Source: a bacterium UBP10_UBA1149 (GTDB lineage Bacteria; Desulfobacterota; Binatia; UBA1149). From it: 25,828 bases of DNA. The notes beneath the pieces are model-generated. The model had not been told where the DNA came from. It worked only from the letters and a program-made list of their open reading frames with translations, and searched no databases. The position numbers and the translations under genes were made by a program. The stretch spans positions 48,921 to 74,748 of the forward strand of contig DBZX01000015.1 in the NCBI GenBank assembly GCA_002311335.1. Direction: 5' to 3'. Of this stretch, positions 7,606 through 15,240 are shown one piece after another. Positions within the stretch are counted from its first letter, which is position 1. The number at the start of each line of letters is the position of its first letter.

Positions 7606-8551
7606 TCGAGGCGAAGCCCTCGCGCAGGGCGGGCACGACCTGTTCGCTGAAAAGCTCGAGTGAATCGGGCTCGCCGAAATCGCCAAAAAGAACGGTGAAG
7701 TCTGTCACCCCGCCCCTGGTCTTAGCCAGCAGGCTCTCGGTCACCTGGTCGGGTGTGCCCACCACGGTCATGGTTTCGATGTCTACGAAGCCGCCAATCA
7801 TGAGTTTTGCCAGTTCGAGTTTTTCAGCCACATGTTTTTCGTCGCGCCCGATGATCACCGCGGTCTGCTCACTTATGGTTATCTCGTCGGGGTCACGTCC
7901 GACTTCCCTGCAGTGGGCCTCGAGCACCTTTCGCAGCCTGGGAATCTCGGGCGCTTCGGGCATGGGGCAGTTCCAGCGCGTTGCGTGGCGCGCGACGATG
8001 CGCAGCAACACCTTTTCGCCCGCGCCGCCCACGGTTATGGGCAGGGGCTCCTGCACGGGCCGGGGCTCGCAGGGCGCTTCGAGCACCTTGTAGTAGCGGC
8101 CTTCGAAAGTTGTGCTCCCCCCGCTTAGCATACCGCGGATTATTTCCAGACCCTCGTCCAGTCGGTCGAGGCGTTCGCGTATGCCGGCAAACTCGAAGCC
8201 GTAGGCCAGGTATTCTTCTTCCATCCAACCGCTGCCCATGCCCAGCTCGAGACGGCCGTCGCTGATGCGGTCGAGCGTGCAGGCCATCTTCGCCACCAAT
8301 GCCGGGTTGCGGTAGGAGTTGCAGCTCACGAGCAGGCCGAGCCGGAGCCGGTCGGTGGCCTCGGCCAGGGCGGACAGGGCGGTCCAGCCCTCAAAAAAAT
8401 CCAGGCCCCGGGATCCGCCTGCAAAGAAGTGATCGACCAGCCAGAGGCCGTCCCAGCCCTGTTGTTCTATGAGCAGGGCCTTGGCTCGAAGGGCTGGCCA
8501 GTCGGTGGCTACTTGCGGTAAGAACAGGGAAAACGTCAGGTCGCGCTGCAT
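7601..8551 (-). CDS. LLM-class flavin- or F420-dependent oxidoreductase
   Basis: The 316-residue product has the TIM-barrel fold of the bacterial luciferase-like monooxygenase family. Characteristic segments are an opening strand (FSLFLPQVATDW), GWDGLWLVDHFF, the SDGRLELGMGSGWMEEEYLAYG signature of F420-dependent members, RLDRLDEGLEIIRGML, FEGRYYKV and PITVGGAGEKVLLRIVARHATRWN. Such enzymes reduce or oxidise substrates with F420H2 or FMNH2; whether F420 is used here cannot be read directly because no F420 biosynthesis gene is in the window. The ATG at 8551 is preceded by a near-perfect Shine-Dalgarno (GGAGGTGA, 8561-8554), which rules out the in-frame GTG at 8557 that lies within it. It is convergent with LysR and divergent from the Smr-domain gene. 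Confidence 0.88.
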   Translation of the reverse strand: MQRDLTFSLFLPQVATDWPALRAKALLIEQQGWDGLWLVDHFFAGGSRGLDFFEGWTALSALAEATDRLRLGLLVSCNSYRNPALVAKMACTLDRISDGRLELGMGSGWMEEEYLAYGFEFAGIRERLDRLDEGLEIIRGMLSGGSTTFEGRYYKVLEAPCEPRPVQEPLPITVGGAGEKVLLRIVARHATRWNCPMPEAPEIPRLRKVLEAHCREVGRDPDEITISEQTAVIIGRDEKHVAEKLELAKLMIGGFVDIETMTVVGTPDQVTESLLAKTRGGVTDFTVLFGDFGEPDSLELFSEQVVPALREGFASS

Positions 8552-8553
8552 GG

Positions 8554-8561
8554 TCACCTCC
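8554..8561 (-). promoter_or_regulatory. Strong Shine-Dalgarno fixing the LLM oxidoreductase start
   Basis: On the minus strand GGAGGTGA lies with its GGAGG five bases before ATG 8551. It is the strongest ribosome binding site in the window and overlaps the alternative GTG at 8557-8555, so it decides the start. Confidence 0.75.
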
Positions 8562-8677
8562 GGGGCGAAAGCCGGAAGCTATCCCCGCAGCCCGGTCATG
8601 GCCAGCATGAGGGCGGGCAACCTGCTTTTGCCGCGGGCTTGGGCGAAGGCCGCTCACAGGAGTATGATCAGGGGGTA

Positions 8678-9379
8678 GTGGCGAGACGCGACAGCGAGGA
8701 GGACGCGGCCGAGGGTTTGTCTCACAATCCCTTCCGCGACGCGCTTGAGCAGGTAAAGGGCCGCGCGCAGAGCCCCGAGGAGGGCGCTGGCCACGTGGTC
8801 TCACCGGCCGGGCCGGCAGCGCCTGCAGGCGAGGACACAAAGGCCAACGGCGGGCATTTTCAGCCTTCGCCTGTTGACGAAATCGCACAATTCAGGGAGG
8901 CGGTGGCGGGGGTGAATCCGCTCAGCGGTGGCGGTGGCCCTGCCCGCTTGAGGCCCAACCGTCCCCCCGCTGGCGGCCGAGGGCTCAAGGATCACCGATT
9001 GGAGCAGGTGGCCCGCTCCATGGTCGGCCTGGGCCCCGCGCAGGCGGCCAGGCAGGGACTGGGTCGCGACCTGGTCTCGAGACTGGAGCGAGGAGAGTTC
9101 CCTGTGCAATCCAATCTTGACCTCCATGGCATGGTGTTGGAAGATGCCATCGATGCGGTGCGCGTTTTTATTGCGCGCTGCAGGGCGGCGCAGGAGCGTT
9201 GCGCACTGGTGGTAACCGGCAAGGGCAGGGGCTCGAACGGCGGTCGCGGTGTGCTTTGTGAAGAAATACCGCGTTGGTTGTCAGCGGTAGGAGCCGACCT
9301 GGGCGTGGACGCGTACAGCAGCGCGCTTCGTCGTGACGGTGGAGACGGAGCGTTGTACCTGCTGTTGCGCACCCGCTGA
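8678..9379 (+). CDS. Smr-domain protein (MutS2 C-terminal-type nuclease domain)
   Basis: The C-terminal half is a Smr domain: NLDLHGMVLEDAIDAVRVFI, the VVTGKGRGS turn and the closing strands with YSSALRRDGGDGALYLLLR. Smr domains nick branched or other DNA or RNA; free-standing Smr proteins have varied or unknown roles. The N-terminal region is low-complexity (Gly, Pro, Ala) and contains two related short motifs, NPFRDALEQV and AQFREAVAGVNPL, the second typical of proteobacterial Smr proteins. I chose GTG 8678, which gives an ARRDSEED beginning as in relatives and follows an AGGGGG stretch; TTG 8639 would add 13 residues. About 126 bases of non-coding DNA separate it from the divergent LLM gene. 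The beta-propeller gene follows within 10 bases. Confidence 0.82.
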   Translation: MARRDSEEDAAEGLSHNPFRDALEQVKGRAQSPEEGAGHVVSPAGPAAPAGEDTKANGGHFQPSPVDEIAQFREAVAGVNPLSGGGGPARLRPNRPPAGGRGLKDHRLEQVARSMVGLGPAQAARQGLGRDLVSRLERGEFPVQSNLDLHGMVLEDAIDAVRVFIARCRAAQERCALVVTGKGRGSNGGRGVLCEEIPRWLSAVGADLGVDAYSSALRRDGGDGALYLLLRTR

Positions 9380-9388
9380 TGGGCGGAC

Positions 9389-10711
9389 GTGCAGCGGCGG
9401 AAGGGTTGCGACTCGAAGAGTGGTGGCGGAGTAGTGGCGGTTGGAAGAGTGGCGGTCAGTATAGCGGTAGGAAATAAAGCGCCCGCGCTTGCGCAGGCGG
9501 ATCCAGGGCCGGGGACGGGGCAGCACGGCAACTTTGTCCTCGTGGGCAACGACGGCGACGTTTACGAATCAGTACGCGGCGGCGAACCACATCGGCTGAC
9601 CTGGGGCTGGGTCGAACAGGACGACCGGCGCTACTACGCCTGGCCTGTGTTCTCGCCGGCCGGCGACAGGCTTGCCTGCCTCGGCGTGTGCGCCGGCCAG
9701 GAAACCGAAACCGACTCGGCCCTGTATCTCGTAGAGCGTGACGGTGTGAGCATGCGGGAGCTGTGGCGCAGCACCCAGGTGACCCCGGTCTGTCATAACT
9801 GGTCTGCCGACGGCCGGCACATTGCGATGCTGTACGAAGCCAGCGATGGCCTCCACCTCGATCTCGTATCGCGTGGGGGCACCGTAGGACTGGATGGTCC
9901 CACCGTGCTCGAGGCCGTGGAGCACGGCTCGCCGTTGTTCTGGTCCTGGTCTCCCGACCCGGGGGTCGGCATGCTGGCGGTGCACGTTGGTGGTAGCGCG
10001 AGTTTATCCGAGGACGCGCGCTTGTTGTTGCTGGACGTCGACGAGTGCGCGGTCGAGGTCGCGAGCCTCGAGCCCGGCGAGTTCCGCGTGCCGGTGTGGT
10101 CGCCCGCGGGTGACAGGATGGCGTACGTGGACGCGAGCGCCGGCGAGCAGGAGTATCTCGCCGTGTACCGGGTTGAGGATGGCGTAAGCGAGATCGTGTG
10201 CCCGGTGGAGGGTCACGTGGTCATGGCCTGGTCGCGGGACGGCCGCACGCTGGCCATTTCGCAGGCCCTCGGCGAGAGCCCCCACGTGTTTACCGGCGTC
10301 ACCCTGGTCGACGTGCGCAGTGGAAACACCAGGGTGGTTCACGACAGCGACGTGGTGAGTTTTTTCTGGGCCGGCGAGGGCAACAAGCTGGTGTCTGTGG
10401 GCGTTGACGAAGGCCAGGGCGTGAGGATATCGGTTTTCGATGACAAGGGAGACACCAACGGCCCGGGCCCACTGCTCATACCCAGCCCCGAGATGGCCTA
10501 TTTTTTCCAGTTTTTTGACCAGTTCGCGGTTTCTCATCCCCTGGTTTCTGCCGATGGACGGTCGCTGCTGTTGTCCGGCCGGTTGACCGACGCCGCCGGT
10601 GGAAACCCCGACGACAATCTCCCTAACTCGGTTTACCGGGTCGACCTCGACGATGGCTCCTTGATCACCGAGTTGGCCCAGGGCTGCTTCGCCTGCTGGA
10701 GCGGAGGGTGA
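9389..10711 (+). CDS. Secreted TolB-like (PD40/WD40) beta-propeller protein
   Basis: The 440-residue product contains repeated beta-propeller blades of the TolB/PD40 kind, each with an S-x-D/A-G-x-x-(I/L/M)-A motif: FSPAGDRLACLG, WSADGRHIAMLY, WSPAGDRMAYVD, WSRDGRTLAISQ and VSADGRSLLLSG. An N-terminal segment (VAVSIAVGNKAPALAQA, then DPGPG) resembles a signal peptide with an ALA-QA cleavage site, so it is probably periplasmic. The start is uncertain: GTG 9389 precedes a repetitive GGCGG-rich stretch and later GTG codons at 9431-9451 could serve. TolB itself belongs to the Tol-Pal system, but this protein lacks the recognisable TolB N-terminal domain and its partner is unknown. Its stop overlaps the GTG start of the phosphatidyltransferase gene. 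Confidence 0.72.
   Translation: MQRRKGCDSKSGGGVVAVGRVAVSIAVGNKAPALAQADPGPGTGQHGNFVLVGNDGDVYESVRGGEPHRLTWGWVEQDDRRYYAWPVFSPAGDRLACLGVCAGQETETDSALYLVERDGVSMRELWRSTQVTPVCHNWSADGRHIAMLYEASDGLHLDLVSRGGTVGLDGPTVLEAVEHGSPLFWSWSPDPGVGMLAVHVGGSASLSEDARLLLLDVDECAVEVASLEPGEFRVPVWSPAGDRMAYVDASAGEQEYLAVYRVEDGVSEIVCPVEGHVVMAWSRDGRTLAISQALGESPHVFTGVTLVDVRSGNTRVVHDSDVVSFFWAGEGNKLVSVGVDEGQGVRISVFDDKGDTNGPGPLLIPSPEMAYFFQFFDQFAVSHPLVSADGRSLLLSGRLTDAAGGNPDDNLPNSVYRVDLDDGSLITELAQGCFACWSGG
9415..9455 (+). repeat. Imperfect short direct repeats, GAAGAGTGG / AGTGGCGG
   Basis: GAAGAGTGG occurs at 9415-9423 and 9444-9452, and AGTGGCGG at 9433-9440 and 9448-9455, with a related GTGGTGGCGG at 9420-9429. The repeats fall where the N terminus of the beta-propeller protein is ambiguous and may reflect slippage in the signal-peptide region. 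Confidence 0.45.
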
Positions 10712-11301
10712 GTACAGGGATCGGGCCCCAGCACCTGCTCAGCCTGAGCAGGGTGTTGCTGGGTGTCCTGGTACTGTTTGAGCTGGCCCGCACCCCGACG
10801 TCCGCGCTGGTGTTGCCTGCTGTCGTGCTCGCCTGTCTCAGCGACTGGTACGACGGCAGGGTGGCAAGGAGCCGACACGAGGAGAGCAACACCGGCCGCC
10901 TGGTTGATAACCTGTCGGACGCCGCCTTCCTCGCCCTGGCGTTTACCGGCTTCGCGCTCGCGACCACCTGGAGTCACCCCCTCACCGGTTCGGCCGTGCG
11001 TTACACCGAGCACGCCAACTGGCTTCCGGCCGCCGCCCTGGCCCTGTCCTTCGGCAGTTACTCGGGCAGGTGGTGGATCACCGCCCGGCGTGGCCAGAAC
11101 ATGTTGAGTTCAGAGCGGGGACACGCCGCGGGCGTAGCCAATTACGTGCTGGTACTGCTGGGCGGCTTGGCGGTTTTTCCCGGAGTGTTTGTAACGCGCT
11201 GGCTGCTTGAGCCCGCCTTCGTTACGGTTGTGCTCATGAACGCCACCGCGGCAGTGGACAACGTCGGCCTGTTATTCAGCGCGCGGGCTTCTCGAAAATG
11301 A
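10708..11301 (+). CDS. CDP-alcohol phosphatidyltransferase family membrane protein
   Basis: Enzymes of this family transfer a phosphatidyl or similar group from a CDP-linked donor to an alcohol in the membrane. The product (197 residues, about six hydrophobic helices) carries the full signature D-x2-D-G-x2-A-R-x8-G-x3-D-x3-D at DWYDGRVARSRHEESNTG followed by RLVDNLSD, so the metal-binding Asp residues are all present. The GTG start at 10708 overlaps the stop of the beta-propeller gene (GTGA), with GGAGG immediately upstream, and its own stop overlaps the ATG of the next gene (ATGA). Which lipid is made is not clear: PgsA, PssA-like and inositol-type enzymes share the motif, and the helices after the motif do not match a subfamily I can name. 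Confidence 0.85.
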   Translation: MSTGIGPQHLLSLSRVLLGVLVLFELARTPTSALVLPAVVLACLSDWYDGRVARSRHEESNTGRLVDNLSDAAFLALAFTGFALATTWSHPLTGSAVRYTEHANWLPAAALALSFGSYSGRWWITARRGQNMLSSERGHAAGVANYVLVLLGGLAVFPGVFVTRWLLEPAFVTVVLMNATAAVDNVGLLFSARASRK

Positions 11302-12227
11302 AGGTCATCGGCAGGATGGTCATCGTGCTTGCGGCGGGGATGCTGTTCGCGTGCACGCCCATCACGCGCTTCTACGAGATCCACACCGACCGGCTGACCT
11401 GCGAGCAGGCCAACCGCTACGTCCACGACTCGCTGCGGCAGGCGAGAATGACGGTGACGGCTTTTCGACTGGCGTCGCCCGGTAGCCCGGGTTTCATCAG
11501 TGCCGAGCGTCACGACAAGAAGGAGACCATTTCAGGCACTGTCAGAATACTCTGCGACGCCAACGGTGTTCACATTTTCCCTTCGGAGGATGGCATGGCC
11601 GGCGAGCAGTACTTTGAGAGGGTCGTGTTCCTGACGATAACCGGCCGCGCCGATCTCAGCGCCGAAGACGTGAGGGCGGCCGATCTGAAGAAGAAACCAG
11701 CAGCCCCAGCCAATGCCGGCGTGGTGACCACGCGGCCACCGCCGCGCAAACACGTAGAGCGAAAGAAGAAAGCCGTGGGAGTAATCGTGACGTTGGAACC
11801 GATCCGCGGTTTTGCCACGGTACTCGATTTCGAGGCAAACCTGTCGGCCGCCGATCTGCTACCGGTCAAAGTGAGAATAGAAAACGGCAGCTCGCGGCAC
11901 TACCGGTTTCACCCGGCCGATGTCGTCCTCAGGCGCGCGGGCAAGAGGCTGCGTGCTTACCCGCTTGAAATGGACGTCGCCTTGTCGAGTTTGCGCGAGG
12001 CGGGCCGCCGCGCCGAGCAGGCCGGCGAATCGCTGGGCGACGTGAAACGCGCGGCGGTTATCATGGAGCGCCGCCTGCTGCGCTCGGCTCAGCTGGAGCC
12101 GGGACAGGTCGTCGAAGGTTTTGTCTACTACAGCGACGGTGATTACGATCGCGCGCGGGTCATCATGGCCGATCGTGCAACGGGCGAGACCGAGGGATTC
12201 CTGGTCGAGCTCGAAGACGGCGGCTGA
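11298..12227 (+). CDS. Predicted lipoprotein of unknown function, two-part
   Basis: The 309-residue product has a lipoprotein signal (basic MKVIGR, hydrophobic MVIVLAAGML, lipobox LFAC with Cys19). The first half contains an alpha/beta-looking domain (CEQANRYVHDSLRQARMTVT, then SGTVRILCDANGVHIFPSED), joined by a Lys/Pro-rich linker (KKKPAAPANAG and RPPPRKHVERKKK) to a second domain that reads like an immunoglobulin-type fold (LLPVKVRIENGSSRHYRFHP, later LEPGQVVEGFVYY). That second part resembles the extracellular surface-stability domains seen in other lipoproteins, but I recognise no family. The ATG overlaps the stop of the phosphatidyltransferase gene, making a coupled pair. It is convergent with the TPR gene, 28 bases apart. 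Confidence 0.7.
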   Translation: MKVIGRMVIVLAAGMLFACTPITRFYEIHTDRLTCEQANRYVHDSLRQARMTVTAFRLASPGSPGFISAERHDKKETISGTVRILCDANGVHIFPSEDGMAGEQYFERVVFLTITGRADLSAEDVRAADLKKKPAAPANAGVVTTRPPPRKHVERKKKAVGVIVTLEPIRGFATVLDFEANLSAADLLPVKVRIENGSSRHYRFHPADVVLRRAGKRLRAYPLEMDVALSSLREAGRRAEQAGESLGDVKRAAVIMERRLLRSAQLEPGQVVEGFVYYSDGDYDRARVIMADRATGETEGFLVELEDGG

Positions 12228-12255
12228 ACTGAACGGCAGCTTTTGACAGCGGCGC

Positions 12256-14337
12256 TCAGGAGCTGCTCTGGGCGCGCAGGTCGCCGATCAGGCGGCGGAT
12301 GTCGGCGGCGCGCGGGTCCCCTGCGTCGGTGTGCGCGAGCAGTCCTTCCCAGGCACTGAGCGCGATCTTCCTGTAGCTCCGGGCCAGGGCCTCGTCGCCG
12401 TCCTGGGCGATGTTGGCCGCGTCCTTGAGAAACAGCACACCGAGTTTGCGCAGCTGCTCGTTACCTTCGTCGCCGTCGAGCCCGGCCAGTTGGCCAACCG
12501 CCCGGGCGGCTTGGGCCGGGTCTCGCAGGCGACGGAAAGAGTAAGCCCGCAGCACGAGCACCTCTGGCAGCAGGTCGGCCTGATCGGGAAACTGCTGCTC
12601 GAAACCGGCAAGCCTGTTCACTGCCGATGGTTTCGGCGATTCGCTTGCAGCTTCGAGTCGGCCCGCCAGCGCGGCAGCCATGACCGTTGCCCTCGCCTCG
12701 AACGGATCCAGCAACCCCGCGGTGCCTCGGCCAGCCGACATCCGCTTGCGGAAGTCGGTGGAGTGCGAGAGAAAACCGTCCAGCGATGCGAGCGCGTTTG
12801 CCAGCTCGTCGGTATCGGGGTCATCGCCCGGGTCGCGGTCGGTGATCGACTGGAACGCACACTGCGCCGATTGGAATCTCGACTTGAGCATGAAAGCGGC
12901 GTCGCCGCGTACGCGCGCGAAGGCGTCGGTGCAGTCGAGGTACTGGCGATGGTCGCGGTACCACTCACCCAGGCGGAACCAGGCTTCCCAGGCGTTCTCG
13001 TGGCCTGGCGCGGTGTCGACGAATTCACGGGCGAGTTTCGAGTAGCGCAGGGTGGCTGCGTCACGGGCCTGATCGTCGGCCGATAGGTACAGTGACTCGG
13101 CGGCCTTGAACCTGAACCAGGCGGCCTGGTCCCGAGCCGCCGGGCCGGCTCCTTCAAGGGCCTGCCCGAGCTCGACGATGCTGTCTTCCCACTTGCCCGA
13201 GTGGAACAAGCAGAAGCCGCGTCCAAGTCTGGCCTCGGACAGGTATTCACGGCGTTCAAAGAGAGCATCGTACAGCGGCCGCGCCCGCGGACAGTCACCA
13301 CGCCTTCTCAGCGAGTCGGCGATGAGCAGCGTCACGAATCCACCGGTGCCGGCCGCCGCCCATTCCAGGGGGTCCTCCACCCCGGCGTCTACCAGCTGGC
13401 TGGCCTTGGAGCGCCAGTAGCCGGGGCTGGCGTGCAATCTCTCGAGCATGCGCGCCGCCTCCAGGCGCATGGAACCCCTGCTGCGGTCGTCGTAGCGGTC
13501 GCGGTATTTTCCAAGGCCCAGCAGCAGGGCCTTGGCCCGCAGAAACGCGGCGCGCAGCCGGTCCTCTTTTTTACCGGCGCCGGCCAGAAGGCTCGCGGTC
13601 TGTCGCAAAGCGGTTTCGATTCGACCGGTGGACAAGGCGATGCCGGCTACCGCTGCTCGTATGTCGGTAGCTCGCCCGGCGGCCGGGCTCATGTCGAGAG
13701 CGGCCTTGAGGTCGTCGAGAGCCTCGTCGTAGCGCTTCATCGCCTTCAGGGCCAGGCCGTGTCCGTAGAGACACTCCAGGGCCACAGCGCGATCACCCGC
13801 GCCAAGGAAGTCAGCGAACCCCCGTTCGGCGCGTTGCAGTAGCCGCGTGCGTTGCTGTCCGCGACTTTCGTAGCGCATCGCAAGTTCGTAGCGAATCCAG
13901 TTGAGTCGATAGAGGAGCCTTTGCGCCAACACCTCGCGTTGCTTCCAGGCGTCGCTGTCCTGGGCAGCCTCGAGGTCGCCGTCCACCTTTATGACGTCGT
14001 CCTGCATGCGCTGGATCACGTCGGTGTACCGCTCGCGCATTCGTTCGACGGTCGATAGGATCAACTGCGCAGTGGGGCTGTCCATCGTTCCGCTGCCAGC
14101 CAGGCGGTGGAACAGGTCCACGGCTTTCTCGGTTTTCTCGGTAAGCGATTTTTCCGCATCGGGATTCCAGGCGCGGCGATCGAGCGACTCGGCCCGGGCC
14201 GTGACCGTGCGCAGCTGGCCGCGCAGCTCGTCCAGGTCACCGGCCGCCGCGATCTCGGGCAGCAGCGACAGCGCCGTCAACACGGCAGCCACGATTACGG
14301 CAGCCACCGCGGCGCCAGTTCGAGGCGATCGCTTCAC
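12256..14337 (-). CDS. Exported TPR-repeat protein, last gene of the VWA-ExbB-ExbD operon
   Basis: The 693-residue product begins with a signal peptide (KRSPRTGAAVAAVIVAAVLT and LSLLPEIAAAGD) and is otherwise helical. Recognisable TPR-like units include YDEALDDLKAALDMSP, GRIETALRQTASLL, GKWEDSIVELGQALEGAGP and AWEAWFRLGEWYRDHRQYLDCTDAFARV; a coiled-coil-like stretch follows the signal peptide. Such periplasmic TPR proteins usually hold a complex together. I chose GTG 14337, which overlaps the stop of the second ExbD gene (GTGA) and gives a normal signal peptide; longer frames back to 14415 overlap exbD and have no such feature. Gene order and overlap place it in the proton-channel operon, where it could link the inner-membrane motor to periplasmic or outer-membrane parts. 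Confidence 0.8.
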   Translation of the reverse strand: MKRSPRTGAAVAAVIVAAVLTALSLLPEIAAAGDLDELRGQLRTVTARAESLDRRAWNPDAEKSLTEKTEKAVDLFHRLAGSGTMDSPTAQLILSTVERMRERYTDVIQRMQDDVIKVDGDLEAAQDSDAWKQREVLAQRLLYRLNWIRYELAMRYESRGQQRTRLLQRAERGFADFLGAGDRAVALECLYGHGLALKAMKRYDEALDDLKAALDMSPAAGRATDIRAAVAGIALSTGRIETALRQTASLLAGAGKKEDRLRAAFLRAKALLLGLGKYRDRYDDRSRGSMRLEAARMLERLHASPGYWRSKASQLVDAGVEDPLEWAAAGTGGFVTLLIADSLRRRGDCPRARPLYDALFERREYLSEARLGRGFCLFHSGKWEDSIVELGQALEGAGPAARDQAAWFRFKAAESLYLSADDQARDAATLRYSKLAREFVDTAPGHENAWEAWFRLGEWYRDHRQYLDCTDAFARVRGDAAFMLKSRFQSAQCAFQSITDRDPGDDPDTDELANALASLDGFLSHSTDFRKRMSAGRGTAGLLDPFEARATVMAAALAGRLEAASESPKPSAVNRLAGFEQQFPDQADLLPEVLVLRAYSFRRLRDPAQAARAVGQLAGLDGDEGNEQLRKLGVLFLKDAANIAQDGDEALARSYRKIALSAWEGLLAHTDAGDPRAADIRRLIGDLRAQSSS

Positions 14338-14795
14338 AGGCGCGGCGCCGTCCCCATGGTGCCGCTGCGCGAAGAAAGCGGAAAGACCACGTTGGCCAGC
14401 GACAGGCGCAGGCACTGGTTGTAGAGGCGGATGACGTGTTCGTAGGGAATCGAGGCAGAGGCATCGATGACCACCAGCGATTGCTCGGGGATGCTTTTCA
14501 GGTGCTCGGCCACGGCAGCGAAGCCAGCCGCGGGCCAGTCGTCGATGAAGTACTGCACGCTCTCGCCGGCGTGGACCAGGCGCACGATGGTTTCTTTTTC
14601 CTGCAGCTTGAGGTCGAAGCGCTTCTCTTCCATTTCGCCGCCCATGGCGAGCTTTGAAGTCAGCAGGCCCTCGACGGTCGCCAATGAAATGGTGAACAGG
14701 AAATAGGTGAGCAGCAGGAACACGCAGTCGATCAGCGGCGCCATGTGCAGCTCGCCCGATCCGATACCGGAGCCCGATGTTTTCGGTCGACGCAA
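14334..14795 (-). CDS. ExbD/TolR-family proton channel subunit, second copy
   Basis: ExbD proteins have one N-terminal membrane helix with an Asp used in proton-motive-force coupling and a periplasmic domain. In this 153-residue protein the helix is MAPLIDCVFLLLTYFLFTIS with Asp23, and the periplasmic part ends with the SLVVIDASASIPYEHVIRLYN strand-helix unit typical of ExbD. The start is TTG 14795; an AGAGGTA Shine-Dalgarno (14807-14801) lies over the stop codon of the upstream exbD gene, which supports it. The N terminus is short and basic (RRPKTSG). It differs clearly from the first ExbD in the same operon, so the two are probably not interchangeable. Its stop overlaps the TPR gene. Confidence 0.85.
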   Translation of the reverse strand: MRRPKTSGSGIGSGELHMAPLIDCVFLLLTYFLFTISLATVEGLLTSKLAMGGEMEEKRFDLKLQEKETIVRLVHAGESVQYFIDDWPAAGFAAVAEHLKSIPEQSLVVIDASASIPYEHVIRLYNQCLRLSLANVVFPLSSRSGTMGTAPRL

Positions 14796-14799
14796 GGCC

Positions 14800-15240
14800 C
14801 TACCTCTGCTCCACGTTGTCGGCGACCTGCAAGGCCGCGAGGCTCACGTCGGTGATCCCGGCGTCGGCGGCCATCCGCATCACCGCCTGTACGTTCTCAA
14901 AACGACTCGAACGGTCGCCGCGCACCACGATTTCCAGTTTGCGATGTTCGCTGGCCTCTGCCTTGCGGGCCTCGATGTAGCGGTACAGTTCAGCCCTTGA
15001 CCGTTGTATGCCCGACACCAGGTACACGCCTTCGCCCGACACGTTGACGGTCACGAGCTCAACCCGCTCGTCGGTTACCTCGCGGGCCTGGTCGGCGTTG
15101 GGCAGCTCTATGGTTTCTTCTCCTGCCTGGCCGAAACGGATCGACATGATGAAGAAGGTTATGAGTAGAAAGGCCATGTCTATCATCGCGGTCGCCCGAA
15201 ATGAGATCGCCCTCGGCCGGTGTGAGTGAGCTCCTTTCAC
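14800..15240 (-). CDS. ExbD/TolR-family proton channel subunit, first copy
   Basis: The 146-residue protein has the single helix TAMIDMAFLLITFFIMSIRF with Asp21 in the position used for proton coupling, then a periplasmic domain containing VYLVSGIQRSRAELYRYIEA, LEIVVRGDRSSRFENVQAVM and AADAGITDVSLAAL, the standard ExbD ending. The GTG start overlaps the stop of exbB (GTGA), so stoichiometric expression with exbB is expected. ExbD dimers sit inside the ExbB pentamer in the known systems; having two different ExbD proteins suggests a heterodimer, as proposed for the two TolR-type subunits of Myxococcus AglRQS. Confidence 0.9.
   Translation of the reverse strand: MKGAHSHRPRAISFRATAMIDMAFLLITFFIMSIRFGQAGEETIELPNADQAREVTDERVELVTVNVSGEGVYLVSGIQRSRAELYRYIEARKAEASEHRKLEIVVRGDRSSRFENVQAVMRMAADAGITDVSLAALQVADNVEQR
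14801..14807 (-). promoter_or_regulatory. Shine-Dalgarno supporting the TTG start of the second exbD
   Basis: AGAGGTA on the minus strand lies five to seven bases before TTG 14795 and overlaps the TAG stop of the first exbD, so re-initiation after that stop is likely. Confidence 0.5.

Noticed and set aside
8555..8600. GGC-GAAA-GCC tetraloop near the LLM gene as a riboswitch or small RNA
   Set aside because: Stem of three pairs only and no conserved riboswitch core around it.
12228..12255. Terminator between the lipoprotein and TPR genes
   Set aside because: GCAGC and GCTGC could pair over this gap, but the loop is long and there is no T run; the evidence is too thin.
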